From: Aeromonas veronii
Lineage (GTDB): Bacteria; Pseudomonadota; Gammaproteobacteria; Enterobacterales; Aeromonadaceae
Assembly (NCBI RefSeq): GCF_040215105.1
Contig: NZ_CP157875.1
Coordinates: forward strand, 407,501-471,500
DNA: 64,000 bases
Direction: 5' to 3'
The number at the start of each line of letters is the position of its first letter. Positions within the stretch are counted from its first letter, which is position 1. The notes beneath the pieces are model-generated. The model saw nothing but the letters and a program-made list of their open reading frames with translations. It had not been told where the DNA came from and did no database searches. Shown piece by piece: positions 31,224 to 39,546 of the stretch. The position numbers and the translations under genes are program-made.

Positions 31224-31604
31224 CTAGCTGGATTGCTTGAGCAGACCCGAGGCGCCCGCATAGTCACGGGGCGGCAGACCCGGCTGCTCATTGGCTGATT
31301 CATCCTTCACCTCTTCGGCCTCTGACTCGCGGAACAGCGGCTCCTGTACCTTGGCCAGGAACTTGCTCTGCTCGGCCATGTGGCGATAGAGGGTCTGGTA
31401 TTGATCGGCCAGCTGTTCCATCAGGGCTGCGCTGTCGGCGAAGTGGGTGTTGATCTGACCCTGGTAGCTTTCCAGCTCCTTGTGGGCCTTTTTCAGCTCC
31501 TGCTCCAGGCGCCCGGCATCGCGGCTGCGGACAGTAAAACGACCGACCAGAACGCCGATGATCAGGGCGGCTACCGCCAGCAGGATCCCGTTTAACAGAG
31601 TCAT
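31224..31604 (-). CDS. zapG: ZapG (YhcB/DUF1043), cell division and envelope protein
   Basis: 126 residues: one N-terminal membrane segment (~3-22, LLNGILLAVAALIIGVLVG), then a long coiled coil (~28-75) and an acidic tail. E. coli YhcB/ZapG helps couple division and envelope synthesis. The start at 31604 follows AAAAGGAGCATCT; the open frame upstream lacks a site. It lies upstream of degQ on the same strand and divergent from zapE, as in E. coli (yhcB next to degQ, zapE/yhcM opposite). Confidence 0.93.
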   Translation of the reverse strand: MTLLNGILLAVAALIIGVLVGRFTVRSRDAGRLEQELKKAHKELESYQGQINTHFADSAALMEQLADQYQTLYRHMAEQSKFLAKVQEPLFRESEAEEVKDESANEQPGLPPRDYAGASGLLKQSS

Positions 31605-31743
31605 AGATGCTCCTTTTACAGCTAAATCGATGAGTGTTGAGGCGACCGACATGGCCGCTGTGCCTCGATGGCACTATACCGCGCACCCCGAGGGCGTGAT
31701 ACTATTTTGTCCTTCATTCAGGGACTTGGAGACGGTTGACAGG

Positions 31744-32838
31744 ATGACCCCGCAGCAAAAATACCAGCAGGATTTGCAGCGTCCCGGCTTTTTGGCCGAC
31801 CCGGCCCAGGCGATGGCCGTGACCCGGCTGGAACGACTCTATCAGGATTTGTGCGCCAGCCCGACTCCGACCAGATCCCGTGGCCTGTTCAGCTGGCTGC
31901 AAAAAACCAGGCCACCGGCTCCCGTCCTTGGACTCTATATGTGGGGTGGAGTGGGCAGAGGCAAGACCTGGTTGATGGATACTTTCTTCGAAAGCCTGCC
32001 GGGCACACGCAAGCTGCGCATTCACTTCCACCGCTTCATGCACCGCATCCATGCCGAACTCAAGGGGCTGACCGGCCAGGCCGATCCCCTCAAGCTCATC
32101 GCCAGCAGGCTGGCGGACGAGGTGGATGTCATCTGCTTCGACGAGTTTTTCGTCTCCGACATCACCGATGCCATGCTGCTGGGCACCCTGTTCCAGGAAC
32201 TGTTCGGCCACGGCGTCGTGCTGGTGGCGACGTCCAACATTCCACCCAAGGATCTCTATCGCAACGGCTTGCAGCGGGCGCGTTTCCTGCCCGCCATCGC
32301 GCTCATCGAGCGGCACTGCGAGATCCTCAATGTGGACGGAGGGGTGGACTATCGCCTGCGGACCCTGGAGCAGGCCGAGATCTATCATTTCCCCCTGGAT
32401 GAAGAAGCCAAAAGCAATCTGGAACGCTACTTCAGCCAGTTGACGGGGTTGCCTCAGGCGATCCCAGCCCCTCTTGAAGTCAATCATCGTCAGCTGAGCG
32501 CGCTGGGGAAAGGGGAAGGAGTGCTCTACATGGAGTTTGAGCAGCTCTGCTGTACTCCACGCTCCCAGGGGGATTACATCGAGCTGGCCCGGGAATTTCA
32601 CACCGTCTTGCTGGCCAATGTGCAGCCCATGGGCACGGGGACGGATGATGCCGCCCGCCGCTTCATCGCCATGGTGGACGAGTTCTACGAGCGGCACGTC
32701 AAGCTCATCTTGTCGGCAGCGGTACCCATGGTTGAACTCTACGGAGACGGCCTGCTGAATTTCGAATTCAAGCGCTGCCTTTCACGGCTCCAGGAGATGC
32801 AATCGCACGAATACCTTGCCAGAGTGCACCTTCCTTAG
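31744..32838 (+). CDS. zapE: ZapE, AFG1-like ATPase of the division ring
   Basis: 364 residues, AFG1 family. Walker A is GGVGRGKTWLMD (~72-83) and Walker B reads VICFDEFFVSD (~129-139); the LVATSN sensor-1 segment follows. ZapE associates with late division rings and affects FtsZ polymers in E. coli. The ATG at 31744 begins MTPQQKYQQDL as expected; earlier in-frame codons run through the divergent zapG promoter. It is separate from rplM by a 266-bp gap. Confidence 0.95.
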   Translation: MTPQQKYQQDLQRPGFLADPAQAMAVTRLERLYQDLCASPTPTRSRGLFSWLQKTRPPAPVLGLYMWGGVGRGKTWLMDTFFESLPGTRKLRIHFHRFMHRIHAELKGLTGQADPLKLIASRLADEVDVICFDEFFVSDITDAMLLGTLFQELFGHGVVLVATSNIPPKDLYRNGLQRARFLPAIALIERHCEILNVDGGVDYRLRTLEQAEIYHFPLDEEAKSNLERYFSQLTGLPQAIPAPLEVNHRQLSALGKGEGVLYMEFEQLCCTPRSQGDYIELAREFHTVLLANVQPMGTGTDDAARRFIAMVDEFYERHVKLILSAAVPMVELYGDGLLNFEFKRCLSRLQEMQSHEYLARVHLP

Positions 32839-32926
32839 TCACAATACTGCGCCTGCCAGTCGGATGGGCATCTGCGGCAGGTAGGGCCGGGCGACATTTG
32901 CTAGCTTCATGGCAGTGAAATTAGCA

Positions 32927-33104
32927 GGTGATATTTAAGGCAACTTCACTTATAATCGCCCGGCCCACGTTACAGCTGTCGATAAGACAGCAACACTTTA
33001 AGCTTTACTTGTATTCGAAGGGGTACAGGTAGGCCATCGTTTGTTGTTTGTGGGAGAGCCCCCATAAGCAATTGGGTCTGTAACAGGTAATTGGGTTTAA
33101 CTTA
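32927..33104 (+). promoter_or_regulatory. rplM promoter and 5' leader
   Basis: A perfect -10, TATAAT (32951-32956), is followed by a GC-rich discriminator (CGCCCGGCCC), a hallmark of stringently controlled promoters. The -35 is poor (GGTGAT, about 18 bp upstream). The leader is about 140 nt. In E. coli, L13 represses its own mRNA through this leader. Here it holds two copies of AATTGGGT (33070-33077 and 33089-33096). Confidence 0.65.
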
Positions 33105-33940
<836 letters not shown>

Positions 33941-33971
33941 TTCGCTTTTGGTACGCACTCTCACGAGTGTC

Positions 33972-34002
33972 AAAAAAGCCTGGCAATCGCCAGGCTTTTT
34001 TT
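33972..34002 (+). terminator. rplM-rpsI terminator
   Basis: AAAAAAGCCTGGC-aatc-GCCAGGCTTTTTTT: a strong hairpin with flanking A and T runs. Confidence 0.93.
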
Positions 34003-34092
34003 ATTGGTAATATTCCGCACGTTATTGCTAACCATGCGTCACAAAAGACAAAAAAATGTGTATTTATTGTTTTTACCCATCGACTCTCTTTC

Positions 34093-34121
34093 TTGTCAAA
34101 TTGTTATCTTTTCTTTAAAAT
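34093..34121 (+). promoter_or_regulatory. Sigma-70 promoter of petABC
   Basis: TTGTCA (34093-34098), a 17-base spacer and TAAAAT (34116-34121): five of six matches in each hexamer. It lies in an AT-rich gap 120 bp before petA, giving a leader of about 113 nt. Confidence 0.75.
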
Positions 34122-34240
34122 TTCCCATGGTCTTTCTGTGTCAATTGCCACTCCGCTTCCGCCGCAGTTGTCATGGGGAAGGCGAAAGGGAAACGGGACA
34201 CTAATAAGAATGAGCGGAGTCCACATGGGAGAGTTTTTGG

Positions 34241-34831
34241 ATGAGCAATGTGCCAGTTGATACCGGCCGCCGCAGATTTCTTACCTGGTCAACGGTTGCC
34301 GTTGGCGGTGTAGGAGCTGCTTTTACCGCAGTGCCGTTTATAAAATCATGGAATCCGAGTGCCAAAGCCAAAGCGGCAGGGGCTCCGGTTGAAGTCGATA
34401 TCAGCAAGTTGGAACCGGGCCAGCTCATCCGTGTGGAGTGGCGTGGCAAGCCGGTCTGGGTCGTGAAGCGTACCAAGCAGACGCTGGACGCCCTGGCGGC
34501 ACATGACGACAAGCTGCGTGACCCCGCCTCCGATGAACCACAGCAGCCGGATTACGCCCACAACGGCTATCGATCCATCAAACCCGAGATCTTCGTCGCG
34601 GTCGGCATTTGCACCCACCTCGGCTGCTCTCCTTCTTACCTGCCGGACAGTTTCGGTGAACAGGTTCAGGGGGTGACTTCCGGCTTCTTCTGCCCCTGTC
34701 ATGGCTCCAAGTTTGACATGGCCGGCCGGGTATTCCAGGGCGTTCCCGCGCCATTGAATCTGGTTATTCCGCCATATCAATTCCTCAGCGACACCACCAT
34801 TCTGGTGGGTGCTGATGGCAAGGAGGCCTGA
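34241..34831 (+). CDS. petA: PetA, Rieske iron-sulfur subunit of cytochrome bc1
   Basis: 196 residues. The N-terminus has a twin-arginine signal-anchor (GRRRFL, then ~18-33 hydrophobic). The 2Fe-2S cluster motifs are CTHLGC (Cys124, His126) and CPCHGS (Cys151, His154), with Cys129-Cys153 as the expected disulfide. It moves electrons from ubiquinol to cytochrome c1 at the Qo site. First gene of petABC, two bases before petB. E. coli lacks this complex; Aeromonas, Vibrio and Pseudomonas have it. Confidence 0.97.
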   Translation: MSNVPVDTGRRRFLTWSTVAVGGVGAAFTAVPFIKSWNPSAKAKAAGAPVEVDISKLEPGQLIRVEWRGKPVWVVKRTKQTLDALAAHDDKLRDPASDEPQQPDYAHNGYRSIKPEIFVAVGICTHLGCSPSYLPDSFGEQVQGVTSGFFCPCHGSKFDMAGRVFQGVPAPLNLVIPPYQFLSDTTILVGADGKEA

Positions 34832-34833
34832 TC

Positions 34834-36051
34834 ATGTTGACCAAACTCATGGGCTGGATCGACGATCGTTTCCCGCTCACCGCCATGTACAACGATCACA
34901 TGGCCAAGTATCCCGCGCCCAAGAACCTGAACTTCTGGTACTTCTTCGGCTCGCTGGCCATGCTGGTGCTGGTCAACCAGATCATCACCGGTATCTGGCT
35001 GACCATGAACTACAACCCTTCCGCCGAAGGTGCCTTCGCCTCGGTGGAGTACATCATGCGGGATGTGGACTACGGCTGGTTGCTGCGTTACATGCACTCC
35101 ACCGGTGCCTCCGCTTTCTTCGTGGTGGTCTATCTGCACATGTTCCGCGGCATGATCTACGGCTCATATCAGAAGCCGCGCGAGCTGCTGTGGATCTTCG
35201 GCATGTTGATCTTCCTGGTGCTGATGGCGGAAGCCTTCATGGGCTATCTGCTGCCCTGGGGACAGATGTCGTTCTGGGGGGCCCAGGTCATCATCTCGCT
35301 GTTTGGCGCCATCCCGGTCATCGGTGACGATCTGACCCTGTGGATCCGGGGGGACTACGTCATCTCGGGTGCCACCCTGAACCGCTTCTTCGCACTGCAC
35401 GTCATCGCCCTGCCGCTGGTGCTGGTGATGCTGGTGGCCATGCACATACTGGCGCTGCACGAAGTGGGTTCCAACAACCCGGACGGCATCGACATCAAGA
35501 AGCACAAGGACGAGAAGGGCTGGCCTCTGGATGCGGTGGCATTCCACCCGTACTTCACCGTCAAGGACATGATCGGGGTGGCAGGCTTCCTGTTTCTGTT
35601 CTGCGCCATCATCTTCTTCAAGCCGGACATGTGGGGCTACTTCCTCGAGAAGCCGAACTTCGAAGTGGCAAACGGTCTGAAGACGCCGGAGCACATTGCG
35701 CCCGTCTGGTATTTCACCCCCTTCTACGCCATCTTGCGGGCGGTGCCGGACAAGCTGCTGGGGGTCATCATGATGGGCCTCTCCATCGTCGTGCTGTTCC
35801 TGCTGCCCTGGCTGGATCGCTGCAAGGTGCGCTCGGTGCGCTATCGCAGCACCCTGCACAAGTTGAACATCGCCCAGTTCGTGGTCTGCTTCATCATTCT
35901 GGGGGTCTTGGGGGTGCTGCCGTCGACGCCGACCCTGACGCTGGTCGCGCAGATCTGTTCGCTGGGGTATTTCGGATTCTTCGTCCTGTTGTTCTTCTAC
36001 AGCAAGAATGAGAGCACCAAGCCGCTGCCGGAGAGGGTGACATTCAAATGA
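34834..36051 (+). CDS. petB: PetB, cytochrome b of the bc1 complex
   Basis: 405 residues with eight membrane segments. Likely haem ligands are His88, His102, His189 and His204. The Qo-site motif reads PVWY (290-293) where mitochondria and Rhodobacter have PEWY; the valine form is known in some proteobacteria. It oxidises ubiquinol and pumps protons by the Q cycle. The 3' end overlaps petC by four bases. Confidence 0.97.
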   Translation: MLTKLMGWIDDRFPLTAMYNDHMAKYPAPKNLNFWYFFGSLAMLVLVNQIITGIWLTMNYNPSAEGAFASVEYIMRDVDYGWLLRYMHSTGASAFFVVVYLHMFRGMIYGSYQKPRELLWIFGMLIFLVLMAEAFMGYLLPWGQMSFWGAQVIISLFGAIPVIGDDLTLWIRGDYVISGATLNRFFALHVIALPLVLVMLVAMHILALHEVGSNNPDGIDIKKHKDEKGWPLDAVAFHPYFTVKDMIGVAGFLFLFCAIIFFKPDMWGYFLEKPNFEVANGLKTPEHIAPVWYFTPFYAILRAVPDKLLGVIMMGLSIVVLFLLPWLDRCKVRSVRYRSTLHKLNIAQFVVCFIILGVLGVLPSTPTLTLVAQICSLGYFGFFVLLFFYSKNESTKPLPERVTFK

Positions 36052-36782
36052 AAAGAATAATTTTTGCGGTACTTGCCCTGTTGCCAAGTCTGGCACTGGC
36101 GGCCGGCAGTGGTTTCCCGCTCGACAAGGCCGATTACGACCTGGGTGACAAGGCGTCCTTGCAGCGCGGGGCCGCCACCTTCATGAACTACTGCGCTGGT
36201 TGCCACTCGACCCAGTATCAACGTTACAACCGGGTGGCTGCCGATATCGGCATTCCGGAAGATCTGATGCGGGAGAACCTCATCTTCACCGGCGCCAAGA
36301 TTGGCGATCTGATGAAGAGTGCCATGTCCGAGAAGGATGCGGCACGCTGGTTCGGGGCACCACCGCCGGATCTGACCCTTGTTGCCCGGGTGCGCGGTGC
36401 GGACTGGATCTACACCTATCTGCGCTCCTTTTACGTGGATGAAACCCGTCCATTCGGGGTGAACAATGCGGTCTTCCCGTCCGTGGGCATGCCCCATGTG
36501 CTGGAGCCGCTGCAAGGAACGCCCAGAGCCGAATTCGGTACTCACGAGGTAGACGGGCAGCCGGTTCAGCAAGTCGTCAGCATCAAATCTGACGGCAACG
36601 GTGAAATGAATAACGAAGAATATGATCAGACGGTACTGGATCTGGTAAACTTCTTGGTCTACTCGGCTGAGCCGGTACAGCAGGAGCGCGAACGCATGGG
36701 CTTCTGGGTACTCGGTTTCATCGCTATCTTCTTCATCTTCACTGTGCTGTTGAAGAAGGAATTCTGGCGCGACGTTCACTAA
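36048..36782 (+). CDS. petC: PetC, cytochrome c1
   Basis: 244 residues: signal peptide (~1-18), covalent haem motif CAGCH (49-53) and a C-terminal membrane anchor (~219-236, FWVLGFIAIFFIFTVLL). It takes electrons from the Rieske protein and passes them to soluble cytochrome c. It ends the petABC operon. Confidence 0.96.
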   Translation: MKRIIFAVLALLPSLALAAGSGFPLDKADYDLGDKASLQRGAATFMNYCAGCHSTQYQRYNRVAADIGIPEDLMRENLIFTGAKIGDLMKSAMSEKDAARWFGAPPPDLTLVARVRGADWIYTYLRSFYVDETRPFGVNNAVFPSVGMPHVLEPLQGTPRAEFGTHEVDGQPVQQVVSIKSDGNGEMNNEEYDQTVLDLVNFLVYSAEPVQQERERMGFWVLGFIAIFFIFTVLLKKEFWRDVH

Positions 36783-36809
36783 GCGACCAGATCAGGGTAA
36801 TATGACGCA

Positions 36810-36852
36810 CGGCAATGGAGATAAAACACCTTCATTGCCGTTTCTGCTTTTT
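36810..36852 (+). terminator. Probable petABC terminator
   Basis: CGGCAATG / CATTGCCG (8-bp stem, 15-base loop) followed by TTTCTGCTTTTT. The loop is long, so it may be leaky into sspA. Confidence 0.6.
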
Positions 36853-36869
36853 AATGACGGGAGGGTTCA

Positions 36870-37499
36870 ATGGCTGTAGCTGCCAATAAGCGTTCGGTAA
36901 TGACGCTGTTTTCCGGTGCCAACGATATGTTCAGCCATCAGGTGCGCATTGTCCTGGCGGAGAAGGGGGTGAGCGTGGATATCTGCCAGGTTGACCCAAG
37001 CAACCTGCCGGACGAGCTGGCCGAGCTGAACCCGTACAACAGTGTGCCGACCCTGGTGGATCGCGAACTGGCGTTGTACACCTCGCGCATCATCATGGAG
37101 TATCTGGACGAGCGCTTCCCGCACCCGCCGCTGATGCCGGTCTACCCGGTGGCGCGTGGTAACAGCCGCCTGATGATGCACCGCATCGAGCTGGACTGGT
37201 ACTCCCTGGCCGATAAGATCATGGCGGGTACCGATGCCGACGCCGCGCGTGCCGAGCTGCGGGACAACCTGCTGGCCATCGCCCCCATCTTCGGTGAGAT
37301 GCCCTATTTCATGAGCGAAGAGTTCGGTCTGGTCGACTGCTACATGGCCCCGCTGCTGTGGCGTCTGCCGAGCCTGGGTATCGACTTCACCGGTCGTGGT
37401 GCCAAAGAGCTGAAGGCCTACATGGTTCGTCTGTTCGAGCGTGAATCCTTCCAGGCCTCCCTGACCGAGGCCGAGCGCGAGATCCGTGCCAGCATATGA
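36870..37499 (+). CDS. sspA: SspA, stringent starvation protein A
   Basis: 209 residues with a glutathione-S-transferase fold but no GST activity expected. SspA binds sigma-70 RNA polymerase and supports stationary-phase and acid-stress expression in E. coli. The N-terminal MTLFSGANDMFSHQVRIVLAEKG and the ITFG/PHPPLMPVYP region are typical. GGGAGGG precedes the ATG. Its stop codon overlaps the sspB start. Confidence 0.96.
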   Translation: MAVAANKRSVMTLFSGANDMFSHQVRIVLAEKGVSVDICQVDPSNLPDELAELNPYNSVPTLVDRELALYTSRIIMEYLDERFPHPPLMPVYPVARGNSRLMMHRIELDWYSLADKIMAGTDADAARAELRDNLLAIAPIFGEMPYFMSEEFGLVDCYMAPLLWRLPSLGIDFTGRGAKELKAYMVRLFERESFQASLTEAEREIRASI

Positions 37500-37921
37500 G
37501 TACGGAACCTACCATGACTCCCAGTCGCCCGTACCTGCTACGGGCGTTCTTCGACTGGCTGCTGGATAACGATCTGACCCCCCATCTGGTGGTCAATGCC
37601 AATATTCCCCATGTGATGGTGCCGATGCAGTTCGTTCAGGATGGTCAAATCGTCCTGAACATAGCGCCACGGGCCGTGGGTCAGTTCCACATGGATAATG
37701 ATGCCGTCAGCTTCAGCGCCCGCTTCGGCGGCGTGTCGCAGCAGGTCTACATCCCCATGGCGGCGATCCTGGCCATCCATGCCCGGGAGAACGGCGTGGG
37801 GACCTTGTTCCCGCCGGAGCCGGGTTATGATCTCTGGCTGGAACAGGCCGAAGCGCCGGCAGAACCGGAGCCGGAACCGCCGCGTCCCAGTGGTCGCCCG
37901 ACCCTCAAGGTCATCAAATGA
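37496..37921 (+). CDS. sspB: SspB, ClpXP adaptor
   Basis: 141 residues. The folded domain (RPYLLRAFFDWLLDNDLTPH ... ARENGVGTLF) binds ssrA tags; a short Pro/Glu-rich linker (PAEPEPEPPRPSG) leads to the C-terminal ClpX-binding motif RPTLKVIK. It delivers ssrA-tagged proteins from stalled ribosomes to ClpXP. The linker is about 20 residues shorter than in E. coli. An ATG at 37514 is an alternative start. Confidence 0.95.
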   Translation: MSTEPTMTPSRPYLLRAFFDWLLDNDLTPHLVVNANIPHVMVPMQFVQDGQIVLNIAPRAVGQFHMDNDAVSFSARFGGVSQQVYIPMAAILAIHARENGVGTLFPPEPGYDLWLEQAEAPAEPEPEPPRPSGRPTLKVIK

Positions 37922-37951
37922 AAAAACGCAGCCAGTTGGCTGCGTTTTTTT
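37921..37951. terminator. Bidirectional terminator between sspB and dolP
   Basis: AAAAAACGCAGCCA / TGGCTGCGTTTTTT: a near-perfect palindrome with A and T runs that can stop both convergent transcripts. Confidence 0.92.
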
Positions 37952-37970
37952 ATGGCTGTTTGCCGGGAGA

Positions 37971-38549
37971 TCAGTTCTGGGCAAATTCGAAGGCCTTGAT
38001 CACCTGCTTCACACCGCTAACGTGGCGGGCGATCTCCACCGCCTGCTCTCCTTCCTGACGGGTCACCAGACCGATGAGGAAGACCTCGCTATTCTCGGTT
38101 ACCACCTTGACCTTGGTGCTGTCAAAGCCCTTGGTGCCCAGCATGTCGGCTCTGACCTTGGAGGTGATCCAGGTATCGTTGCTGCGCACCCCTATGCTCA
38201 CCGGCTTGCCGAGGCGCAGCTCGTTGTAGACGTGGCGAACCCCTTCGATTCGACCCACTATCTTGCCCGCTTCCTGCTTGTAGGCGTCGGAAGGGGTCTG
38301 GCCGACCAACAGCACGCGGCCATTGTTGCTGTAGACGCTGATCTTGCTGGCTGCGCTCAGTTGCTTGTTGTCCGCCAGCAGATTGGCCGCTTTCAGTTCT
38401 ATGGTCTGATCGTCCCACTGAGCGCCCAGGGTACGGCGATCGCCGGACGCCTTGGTGGCCCCGGCAGCGCCTCCCACCACGACGGCGGCGCAGCCTTGCA
38501 GCAGCAGGGAGGTAGTCAGCAGGCCAAGCACCAATATCTTCTTGTTCAT
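37971..38549 (-). CDS. dolP: DolP (YraP), outer-membrane BON-domain lipoprotein
   Basis: 192 residues: lipoprotein signal with lipobox LLQGC (Cys20) and no Asp at +2, hence outer-membrane sorting, then two BON domains (~47-115 and ~124-190). DolP keeps outer-membrane integrity and supports BAM at division sites in E. coli. The start at 38549 (MNKKILVLG) gives the proper signal; an upstream ATG at 38597 lies inside diaA. Five bases after diaA. Confidence 0.95.
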   Translation of the reverse strand: MNKKILVLGLLTTSLLLQGCAAVVVGGAAGATKASGDRRTLGAQWDDQTIELKAANLLADNKQLSAASKISVYSNNGRVLLVGQTPSDAYKQEAGKIVGRIEGVRHVYNELRLGKPVSIGVRSNDTWITSKVRADMLGTKGFDSTKVKVVTENSEVFLIGLVTRQEGEQAVEIARHVSGVKQVIKAFEFAQN

Positions 38550-38553
38550 CGTT

Positions 38554-39144
38554 TCAATCCTCCTGTTGCGGGAAAAGCGTCTGGTCGATGAGATCACAGA
38601 GACAGTGCAGGGTCAACAGGTTCACCTCCAGAATGCGGGGGCGGCGGGCTGAGGGCACCCGGATTTCCACGTCGTTGGGACCGAGCAGGCCAGCAATCTC
38701 GCCGCCGTCACCACCACCGAGCACTATGATGGTCATGTCGCGGGAGAGGGCCGCTTCCGCCGCCTTGATCAGGTTGCGGCTGTTCCCCGTGGTCGTGATG
38801 ACCACCAGGATATCTCCCGGCTGACCCAGGGCCCGGATCTGCTTGGAGTAGACCTCTTCGAAGCCGTGATCGGTGGCGATGGCGCTGATGGTCGCCATGT
38901 CCGGGGTCAGGGCCATGCCGGGCAGGGAGGGGCGCTCGGTCTCGTAGCAGTTGACCAGCTCGGAGATGAACAGCTGGGCCAGGGCAGCGGAAGGGCCATT
39001 GCCGCATGCCATCACCTTGTGGCCATTGAGCAGACAGATGGTCAGCATCTGGGCTGCGGTATGGATAGCCTCCGGCAGTGCCTCGGCAGCGGCTATCTTG
39101 GTCTGGATGCTCTCGGTGTAATTCTCTTTGATGGGATCAGTCAT
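38554..39144 (-). CDS. diaA: DiaA, DnaA initiator-associating protein
   Basis: 196 residues, the same length as E. coli DiaA, a SIS-domain tetramer ([16 protein letters not shown] ~43-58; [15 protein letters not shown]). DiaA binds DnaA and promotes its assembly on oriC. It resembles GmhA heptose isomerases, but its place in lpoA-yraN-diaA-dolP identifies it. Confidence 0.95.
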   Translation of the reverse strand: MTDPIKENYTESIQTKIAAAEALPEAIHTAAQMLTICLLNGHKVMACGNGPSAALAQLFISELVNCYETERPSLPGMALTPDMATISAIATDHGFEEVYSKQIRALGQPGDILVVITTTGNSRNLIKAAEAALSRDMTIIVLGGGDGGEIAGLLGPNDVEIRVPSARRPRILEVNLLTLHCLCDLIDQTLFPQQED

Positions 39145-39153
39145 GGGGTCCTC

Positions 39154-39546
39154 TTAAAATGCGTTCCGGATCCAGTGTGGCTGGTCGCCCTCGAACGCGA
39201 TCACATCGAATCGGCAGGCCTGGCTGGCCTCGTTGATGGCATGTTGCTTGAAATAGTGGCGTGCGGCCAGCACGATCTTGTGCTGTTTGCGCCGGGTGAC
39301 CGAGCCGGCGGCACCGCCATGGCTGGCACTCTCACGGTACCTGACCTCGACAAACACCAGGGTATCACCCTGGTGCATGATGAGATCGATCTCGCCACCC
39401 CGGCAGCGGTAGTTGCGGGTCACGGGTTGCAGGCCCTGGGCCTGCAACCAGCGCTCCGCTAGGTGCTCAAAGTGCTGACCCTTGCTCGTCGGTGACGGGA
39501 ACAGGTTCTGCCACTGCCGGTTCATTCGTGCCAGTAGACCCTTCAT
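39154..39546 (-). CDS. yraN: YraN, UPF0102 nuclease-like protein
   Basis: 130 residues with a predicted restriction-endonuclease-like core: RGGEIDLIM and TLVFVEVRYR carry the usual acidic and Glu-x-Lys-like positions. The function is not settled. The gene starts inside lpoA, overlapping it by about 80 bases; an internal ATG (39525) would shorten the overlap only slightly. Confidence 0.92.
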   Translation of the reverse strand: MKGLLARMNRQWQNLFPSPTSKGQHFEHLAERWLQAQGLQPVTRNYRCRGGEIDLIMHQGDTLVFVEVRYRESASHGGAAGSVTRRKQHKIVLAARHYFKQHAINEASQACRFDVIAFEGDQPHWIRNAF

